The position numbers and the translations under genes are program-made. Positions 47,989-53,142 of a stretch of DNA of 53,142 nt are shown piece by piece. The notes beneath the pieces were generated by a model that saw only the letters and a program-made list of their open reading frames with translations, was not told where the DNA came from and did not search any database. Source of the stretch: a virus. The stretch spans positions 1 through 53,142 of the IMG/VR virus record IMGVR_UViG_3300034682_000455. The stretch is one strand, 5' to 3'. How positions within the stretch are numbered: the stretch's first letter is position 1; every line of letters starts with the position of its first letter.

Positions 47989-49830
47989 ATGGCAACCAAC
48001 CCCCAAGACCTGCAAAGCGCGGCCGAGCTGGTCAACAGCACGTTTGCGCTGGCCAAGGACTATGCTGACGCGGCAGAGGCCAAGCTGACCACCTTCACCC
48101 AGGCCCTGGAAACGTCGATCTACGCGCCGCCCACGCTGAGTGTGACCTGGCAGACCATGGCACCGCCCACGCTGGAGCAAGCACCCGCGGCGCCGGCCAT
48201 GCCCAACATCGCCTACAACCCGGCGAACGTGGGGGGCACGCCCGCACCATTGGCCGAGGCCATCCCCGACATTGACATTCCCGAGTTCACGGACACCCTG
48301 CCGCCGCTGGTCTTTCCGGCCGCGCCGGCGATCAATTACGGGGTGGTGCCCACCGTCCCCGCGGTGGGCAATGTGCCGGTGCCCGCCGCCCCGAGCGTCA
48401 GCATGCCGGGCGCGCCCACGTTCCTGGAGCTCAAAGCCGTGGCTTTCAGCGGGGTGAATCTGCGCGAAGACTGGCTGGACAAGCTGCAAGACGCCCCCCA
48501 GCTGGAAATCCTGGCCCCCACGCCCTACAGCTACCAGCGGGGCCCCGAGTACGCATCGCAGCTGCTGGACAACCTGAAGGCGGTGCTCAACCGCCGCATC
48601 GCCGGCGGCAGCGGCCTGGCCCCGGCCGTGGAGCAGGCCCTGTGGGCGCGGGCCCGTGACCGCGAGGCCGCCATTGCCCGCACCGGGGAAACCGAGGTGC
48701 TGCGCTTGCATGAGGCCCGGGGCTTTGTGCTGCCCAGCGGGGTGATGGCCGAGCAGCTGCGCCAGGCCAACCGCGACTACCTGGGCAAGCTCAGTGACTT
48801 GAGCCGCGACATTTCGATCAAGCAGGCCGAGCTGGAGCAGCAGAACCTGCGCGAAGCGATTGCCCAGGGCATGCAGCTGGAGGCCCAGCTGATGGACTAC
48901 AGCTGGAAGATCGAGCAGCAGACGTTTGAAGCCGCCCGCCTGATGGCCGAGAACGCGATTGCGGTGCACAACGCGCAGCTCGAGCAGTTCAAGGCGCTGC
49001 TGCAGGGCTACGAATCGTATGCCAGCGTCTACAAGACCATCATCGAAAGCCAGCTGGCCAAGGTCGAGGTCTACAAGGCCCAGCTGGCGGCCGAGCAGTC
49101 CAAGGCGGACATCAACCGCTCCCTGGTCGAGCGCTACAAGGTGCAGATCGAGGCCGGCATGGCCGAGGTCGAGATTTACCGCGCCCAGGTGGCCGCAGCG
49201 CAGACCCTGGTGCAGCTGGAGCAAGCCAAGATCGGCGCCGCCGGCGAGCAGGTGCGCGCCTATGTGGCGCAGATGAACGCCGAGACTGCCAAGATGGAAA
49301 TCTACAAGTCGGGCGTGCAGGCGGAAGCCACCAAGGTGGAGGTGTTCAAGGCCCGCGGGGCGGTGTATTCCACCCAGGTGCAGGCCCAGGCTGAGAAGTC
49401 GCGCGCCCTGGTGTCGCGCTTTCAGGCGCTGGCCCAGGCCAAAAGCTCCGAGTGGGAGGGCTACCGTGCCCGGGTGGCGGCTGAAGGCCTGCGCCTGGAT
49501 GCGCTGGGCAAGCAGTCGGCGGCCATGCTGGACGCCTACCGGGTGGCGAATGCGGCCATCCAGTCCAAGGCCGAGCTGCAAACCAAGGTGTGGGAAACCA
49601 GCATGCGCCAGTACGAGGCCGGCATCCAGGTGTCGCTGCAGACCGCGCGCATGAACAACGAGGCCGTGATCGCCGCCAACAACGCCCGCGCCGACGCGGC
49701 CAAGGTCGGCACCCAGGTGTTTGCCCAGCTGACGGCATCGGCCATGAACATGATGCACACCAGCGCCGGGATCTCGGGTTCTGCCAGCCGCAACGAGAGC
49801 CACAGCTACAGCTACGAGGGCACATCCTGA
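47989..49830 (+). CDS. Long coiled-coil virion protein (613 residues)
   Basis: The N-terminal 150 residues are Pro/Ala-rich with repeated short hydrophobic units (APPTLSVTWQTMAPPTLEQA, FPAAPAINYGVVPTVPAVGN). The rest is almost all helical with long coiled coils in about 250-560, built of imperfect units such as AKVEVYKAQLAAEQSKADIN, MAEVEIYRAQVAAAQTLVQL and TKVEVFKARGAVYSTQVQAQ. The protein would form a rod, either a tail needle or an internal protein. AACCGGAGGATCTGAAC before AUG 47989 is a good ribosome site. Motif copy 7 begins 8 nt after the gene. Confidence 0.6.
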   Translation: MATNPQDLQSAAELVNSTFALAKDYADAAEAKLTTFTQALETSIYAPPTLSVTWQTMAPPTLEQAPAAPAMPNIAYNPANVGGTPAPLAEAIPDIDIPEFTDTLPPLVFPAAPAINYGVVPTVPAVGNVPVPAAPSVSMPGAPTFLELKAVAFSGVNLREDWLDKLQDAPQLEILAPTPYSYQRGPEYASQLLDNLKAVLNRRIAGGSGLAPAVEQALWARARDREAAIARTGETEVLRLHEARGFVLPSGVMAEQLRQANRDYLGKLSDLSRDISIKQAELEQQNLREAIAQGMQLEAQLMDYSWKIEQQTFEAARLMAENAIAVHNAQLEQFKALLQGYESYASVYKTIIESQLAKVEVYKAQLAAEQSKADINRSLVERYKVQIEAGMAEVEIYRAQVAAAQTLVQLEQAKIGAAGEQVRAYVAQMNAETAKMEIYKSGVQAEATKVEVFKARGAVYSTQVQAQAEKSRALVSRFQALAQAKSSEWEGYRARVAAEGLRLDALGKQSAAMLDAYRVANAAIQSKAELQTKVWETSMRQYEAGIQVSLQTARMNNEAVIAANNARADAAKVGTQVFAQLTASAMNMMHTSAGISGSASRNESHSYSYEGTS

Positions 49831-49837
49831 CCGTGTG

Positions 49838-49854
49838 ACCCCGGCTAGGGTTAT
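49838..49854 (+). promoter_or_regulatory. Late-block motif, copy 7
   Basis: ACCCCGGCTAGGGTTAT, the last two bases differing from the consensus. A terminator lies between it and the holin gene, as with copy 3. Confidence 0.65.
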
Positions 49855-49906
49855 GCGTTTGCCACCCTGGCCGAGACACTGCCCCCCAGAAGGCAGTCCA
49901 CCCCCC

Positions 49907-49932
49907 AACCGCCGCCTTCGGGCGGTTTTTTT
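49907..49932 (+). terminator. Terminator between motif 7 and the lysis genes
   Basis: AACCGCC (49907-49913) and GGCGGTT (49921-49927) form a 7-bp stem with GCCTTCG between, then seven T. It lies 14 nt before the holin start, so lysis genes need readthrough or a promoter inside. Confidence 0.8.
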
Positions 49933-49945
49933 ACGCCCGAACACC

Positions 49946-50212
49946 ATGAAAGTCGAAACAGCCATCGAAGCCGCCAACGCCGCAGCCATCGGCAGCAAAA
50001 CCACCCTGGCGGGATCTGCAACGGCAGGTGTGGGCTGGGCCACCTCCAGCGCGTTCTTTGGCTGGGTGGGTGTGATCATCGCGCTGCTGGGCCTGGGGGT
50101 GAACTACTACTTTCGGCGCAAGGAGCACGAGCTGCGCTTGCGCGATGACGCGCGCAAGGAGGCCGAGCACCTGGCGCGCATGCAAGCCATTCAGGGAGGG
50201 TGCGATGTCTAG
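49946..50212 (+). CDS. Probable holin
   Basis: The 88-residue protein starts MKVETAIEAANAAAIGSKTT and has one or two hydrophobic segments (TLAGSATAGVGWATSSAFFG, GWVGVIIALLGLGVNYYF) followed by a very charged tail (RRKEHELRLRDDARKEAEHL). Size, charge pattern and place right before the endolysin are typical of phage holins that permeabilise the membrane to time lysis. Its stop region overlaps the endolysin start by 8 nt. No ribosome site stands out. A pinholin is possible since the endolysin has a SAR domain. Confidence 0.75.
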   Translation: MKVETAIEAANAAAIGSKTTLAGSATAGVGWATSSAFFGWVGVIIALLGLGVNYYFRRKEHELRLRDDARKEAEHLARMQAIQGGCDV

Positions 50213-50675
50213 CAAAGCCAAACTGATCGCCGCCATCGGCGCGGCCGCCACCGCGCTGGTCGTGCCGCTGGTGGCTAAGTACGAGGGCACCGTGCTGCGC
50301 ACCTACCGCGACCCCATCGGCATCATCACCGCGTGCACCGGCCACACCGGGCCTGCGCTGCGCATGGGTCAGACCTTCACCCGCCAGCAGTGCGAGGTCC
50401 TGCTGTACCAGGACTTGGCCCAGCACGCCGATGCCCTGGGCTGTATCCGCCAGCCGCTGACAGACGGCCAGCGCGCCGCCTTCCTCAGCTTTGCCTTCAA
50501 CGTGGGGGAGGGTGCGTTTTGCCAATCCACCCTGGTGCGCAAGGCGAATGCGGGCGACCTGCAGGGCGCGTGCGCAGAGCTGAGCCGCTGGACCTATGCC
50601 GGTGGCCAGCAGCTGCCCGGCCTGGTACAACGCCGCGCGGCAGAGCGCCAGCTGTGCGAAGGGGGGCTGGCATGA
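50205..50675 (+). CDS. SAR endolysin, GH24 lysozyme
   Basis: The 156-residue protein has an N-terminal hydrophobic signal-arrest-release-like segment (LIAAIGAAATALVVPLVAKY) followed by the lysozyme catalytic triad of T4/P21-type enzymes: E27 (KYEG), D36 (YRDPIG) and T42 (ITACTGHTG), with the family spacing E-x8-D-x5-T. FLSFAFNVGEGAFCQSTLVR is also typical. It cuts peptidoglycan after release from the membrane. AGGGAGGG precedes AUG 50205. Its stop overlaps the Rz start (ATGA). Confidence 0.92.
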   Translation: MSSKAKLIAAIGAAATALVVPLVAKYEGTVLRTYRDPIGIITACTGHTGPALRMGQTFTRQQCEVLLYQDLAQHADALGCIRQPLTDGQRAAFLSFAFNVGEGAFCQSTLVRKANAGDLQGACAELSRWTYAGGQQLPGLVQRRAAERQLCEGGLA

Positions 50676-51160
50676 GTGCCCGGGCCCTGGCGGCCGCCGT
50701 GGGCGCGGCCTTGGTGTTTGGGGCGGGCTGGGTGGCCAACGGCTGGCGCCTGGATGGTCAGCACGCCGCAGAGCTGGCACAGCGTGACCGTCAGGCCCTG
50801 GCCGTGGCCGAGCAGGTCATGGCCATCGGGCGCGCAGCGAATGCCGCCATCTCAACCGCAGACGCGAAAGCTTGGAAAGGACTGGAAGATGACAAGAAAG
50901 AGCTACGCCGCCTGCGCGGTTGTGTCGCTGATGGCACTTGCGGGGTGCGCCTCATCGCCGGCCAAAGTGATCACGGGCCCAGCAATCCAGGCGCCGGCAG
51001 CGTGGGCCATGACACCGTCGAACTCGATCCAGACGTACAACGCCGTGTTCTCGAACACCGAGAAGCTATCGGGGAAGACGCCAAAAAATTAGAGTACCTG
51101 CAGGCGTATGCGTTGCAGTGCTGGCGGGCCATCAACGGTGAGGATGGACCTACTCGGTAA
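50672..51160 (+). CDS. Rz-like inner-membrane spanin
   Basis: The 162-residue protein starts MSARALAAAVGAALVFGAGW, a membrane anchor, followed by a long helical part (DGQHAAELAQRDRQALAVAE, ISTADAKAWKGLEDDKKELR) that suits an Rz i-spanin. The C-terminal part has DGTCGVRLIAG and QRRVLEHREAIGEDAKKLEY. Together with Rz1 it disrupts the outer membrane at lysis. The start overlaps the endolysin stop. It carries the Rz1 gene inside in another frame. Confidence 0.8.
   Translation: MSARALAAAVGAALVFGAGWVANGWRLDGQHAAELAQRDRQALAVAEQVMAIGRAANAAISTADAKAWKGLEDDKKELRRLRGCVADGTCGVRLIAGQSDHGPSNPGAGSVGHDTVELDPDVQRRVLEHREAIGEDAKKLEYLQAYALQCWRAINGEDGPTR
50889..51092 (+). CDS. Rz1-like outer-membrane lipoprotein spanin (embedded)
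   Basis: This 67-residue frame lies fully inside the Rz gene, in a different frame. It starts MTRKSYAACAVVSLMALAGC, and LMALAGC is a lipobox, so Cys20 is the likely lipidated residue. The mature part is short and Pro/Ala-containing (ASSPAKVITGPAIQAPAAWA), as in Rz1 proteins. Nested Rz/Rz1 pairs are well known in phages. AAGGACTGGAAG before AUG 50889 supports translation. Confidence 0.85.
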   Translation: MTRKSYAACAVVSLMALAGCASSPAKVITGPAIQAPAAWAMTPSNSIQTYNAVFSNTEKLSGKTPKN

Positions 51161-51423
51161 TTGGCTTCGCTGAATGCAAACGACCCGAAACGGTCCTTTG
51201 AAGCTGCGGTTTCCGATCGTCTGTTGGCTGGCCGTATCCGAACGTCGACAATCCGTGCTCCGCACTGCCAGCACCCACCCTCAAAGCACCTACCGCATTT
51301 GGGATATGGGCGAAGCAATCGTAGCGGAATCAGGTCGCTTCTGATACGGGATATTGCGCCACGAAGAGGTCGGCTCATCCGTACTGAGCGGTTTGGTGCC
51401 GCTCACCGGTTTGACCAAGACAA
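51161..51423. other. Junction region after the lysis cassette
   Basis: No gene is seen in these 263 nt. There is a short dyad GACC / GGTC (around 51180-51200, GACCCGAAACGGTC). The base composition changes here, and the next gene is unrelated to phages, so the right prophage end may lie in this gap. The attachment site cannot be proven, because the left end is outside the window. Confidence 0.4.
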
Positions 51424-53142
51424 CTATTCCTTCGCTGTAGAGGCAGGTCCGCGGAGAATCAATCCATAATCCTCGCGCAGCTCACGATCAACTAGGTGGA
51501 ATCGTTCCAACCCGAGGCTGGTCCAATGAGACTCTTCGATATGTTCCAGCACGATGATTTGAAAGCCTCCATGTGCGTCCATTTCTTTGACGAAATCGTT
51601 GAGTTCCCTTAGCACGACTTCAAGGCTGAGGATATCGTCGGTTGGCTTACCGTCGGTCCAATACGGCGTACTGGGTTGGTCCAGCACCAAGAACGATGGC
51701 ATCCAAGGTACACGCTGAAGTTTGGCGATCTCGTGCAGTGCAAGAAAATAGGCGACATGCAGGTAGAGGTAGTTCGACGCACTGCCAATGTCCGGCATTT
51801 TCTCAGTCTGCGAGAGATCTGGGGAGTACAGGGTGATCAGGCGGTCCCGTTCGGCAAGATGCGCGGAAAAGCCCTCATAACCTTTGAGTTTCAGCCGCGT
51901 CAACCGTGAATTGATGCGTCGGTTGAGTTCTTCCTTGGTGTAGGCGGTCTTCTGCTGGTTAGCGTCGACTGCTTCCTGCAGTTCTCGGATGGGCGCATCG
52001 AGGTCGTCGTTGATAACTGGTTGGTGCAGGTCGTCGCGTCTGGCATAGAGCTCAAGCTTCGACTCGAGCCGACCAAGATAACGGTGGTAGGTCTGCGGAC
52101 TCAGGCGCATCGCCTCACTGTGCCGTAATTCCTCCTGTCTAGCTCGTAGATCGTCGATGCGCTTTTCGTTAGCATCGATCAGCGTTTGTACCTCCTTGAG
52201 AAAGGGGAAGGTGTCCCGGCTGCGGATGGTTCGCTGGATATCGTCCAGTTCCGTCGTGAGGCGCGAAACCACCTGATGGGCTAAGAACGACGGAAATACC
52301 TGTTCTAAATTGGTGCCGAATATGCTGGCTGGTTTAAGTGCATCGGCCATGTTCCTTAGCACGTCTTTATGGTGGTCTCCGTTTTCAACGAAAGCCACCA
52401 ACCGGCGGTTCTTCGTGCGTAGCTCAAAAATCTCGGCTTCGATTCGATCTGCTTTATCGAGTTGTGCTGGCAAGATATCTGCCATGTCGAGCGCTAGCCG
52501 AAGTGCAGCGATCTGTTCCGTAGGCTTATCCGGGAAGTTGTCGATCAGGCCGAAAGACATCGCTTCCCGGCCGAGCTGCTCAAGCTCGTCGGAGAACGCG
52601 TGGACCGCCTTGTCATAAATCCCAAGTTTTCTCGCCTGTGCGGCCTTCTTGCGTTCGAGGTCTGCCAGTTGACTGCGCGCGAGCGCTGTCTTGACGTTCT
52701 CTGCACCGATGGCCATGCGAAAAGTTCGTTCAATCCCCTCCTGATATCGTCCATCACTTGGACGGATGTACAGATAATCCGGGGCGATGATGGTCGTCTG
52801 ATCCTGGTAACAATGCGCCAGGAAGTTGCGAAACGAGACCTTCTGACCAGCCTGGATGAACTTGCCGCCGTAAGGAACCTTCAACTCGGGATCGATCCCG
52901 AAAGCCTTGTTGAGGACCTTCTTGAGGTTATCGATACGGATGTTCGGTGTAGGCCGTTCTGGGATGATTCCATCCTCGCTGAAGTAGGCTCGCGCTTTGT
53001 CCTGTTGCGCCTCCGAAGGGCGGGCAATGACCAGTTTCTTGTCGTCGATGGTCAGCCTGATGCCATACCAGTCGACCTTGGAATCGATATTGGTCTTGGA
53101 TATACCCTTGGTTTCACTGGCCAGCAGGCAATAATCAATGAT
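51424..53142 (-). CDS. DUF3732-like ATPase, partial (5' end outside the window)
   Basis: The frame is open to the right edge: it runs IIDYCLLASETKGISKTNID through WYGIRLTIDDKKLVIARPSE to NFLAHCYQDQTTIIAPDYLY, with a long coiled-coil centre (for example LADLERKKAAQARKLGIYDK) and a C-terminal Walker B-like SFLVLDQPSTPYW. These features match DUF3732 proteins, ABC/SMC-type ATPases that I recall as parts of multi-component conflict systems. The Walker A region lies beyond the edge. A UUG at 52884 is only an internal codon, not the true start. The gene faces the prophage. The expected partner genes would lie to the right. Base composition is lower in GC than the phage. Confidence 0.75.
   Translation of the reverse strand: MIDYCLLASETKGISKTNIDSKVDWYGIRLTIDDKKLVIARPSEAQQDKARAYFSEDGIIPERPTPNIRIDNLKKVLNKAFGIDPELKVPYGGKFIQAGQKVSFRNFLAHCYQDQTTIIAPDYLYIRPSDGRYQEGIERTFRMAIGAENVKTALARSQLADLERKKAAQARKLGIYDKAVHAFSDELEQLGREAMSFGLIDNFPDKPTEQIAALRLALDMADILPAQLDKADRIEAEIFELRTKNRRLVAFVENGDHHKDVLRNMADALKPASIFGTNLEQVFPSFLAHQVVSRLTTELDDIQRTIRSRDTFPFLKEVQTLIDANEKRIDDLRARQEELRHSEAMRLSPQTYHRYLGRLESKLELYARRDDLHQPVINDDLDAPIRELQEAVDANQQKTAYTKEELNRRINSRLTRLKLKGYEGFSAHLAERDRLITLYSPDLSQTEKMPDIGSASNYLYLHVAYFLALHEIAKLQRVPWMPSFLVLDQPSTPYWTDGKPTDDILSLEVVLRELNDFVKEMDAHGGFQIIVLEHIEESHWTSLGLERFHLVDRELREDYGLILRGPASTAKE

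Noticed and set aside
41850-49830. A diversity-generating retroelement, as in the podovirus BPP-1
   Set aside because: No reverse transcriptase gene and no template/variable repeat pair were seen anywhere in the window.

Overview
The window is almost entirely one temperate podovirus-type prophage in a GC-rich betaproteobacterium, most likely Burkholderiales/Comamonadaceae. That host call is an inference from base composition and the look of the proteins, not from a marker gene. The integrase stop codon lies exactly at the left edge, so the left attachment site is just outside. The phage lysis cassette ends at 51160. After it comes a partial gene for a DUF3732-type ATPase, which is host DNA or a terminal defence cargo.

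Left arm (1-11.7 kb, mostly minus strand): integrase, a DUF4224 protein, several small proteins, a Dam-type adenine methylase, a remnant of a cytosine methylase beside an HNH-like gene, a HU-like protein, a YqaJ-type exonuclease with a RecT-type annealing protein, and more small proteins. The genes appear to be read from one strong promoter at 11691-11719 through a structured leader of about 480 nt. Terminator-like hairpins lie just upstream of many of the start codons. This layout needs antitermination to work.

Switch (11.7-13.9 kb): an S24-type CI repressor faces a small Cro. The same 14-bp operator lies between the -35 and -10 boxes of both the leftward and the rightward promoter. Behind cI, in the lysogenic direction, are an unknown 194-residue protein and a small Cas2/SinR-like protein.

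Right early operon (13.7-18.8 kb, plus strand): Cro, three small proteins, a replication initiator with internal repeats, a DnaB-type helicase, a RusA-type resolvase, a DUF1367-like protein, a CxxC protein and a winged-helix/coiled-coil protein.

Late region (19.1-51.2 kb, plus strand): small terminase, a large terminase split into two frames, portal, scaffold, N4-gp56-like capsid, head-tail proteins, two internal virion proteins (one of 2966 residues with two HExxH motifs), tail proteins, and holin/SAR endolysin/Rz/Rz1. Seven copies of a GC-rich motif (consensus CCCCGGCTAGGGTTCG) mark the starts of late gene blocks. Four genes run against the late direction, and all encode membrane proteins: a 102-residue protein, a SulP sulfate-type transporter, a 99-residue protein and a Ca/Na antiporter. 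They lie in three sites, each just upstream of a motif copy. This looks like a modular cargo (moron) slot system, and it is the most interesting feature of the window.
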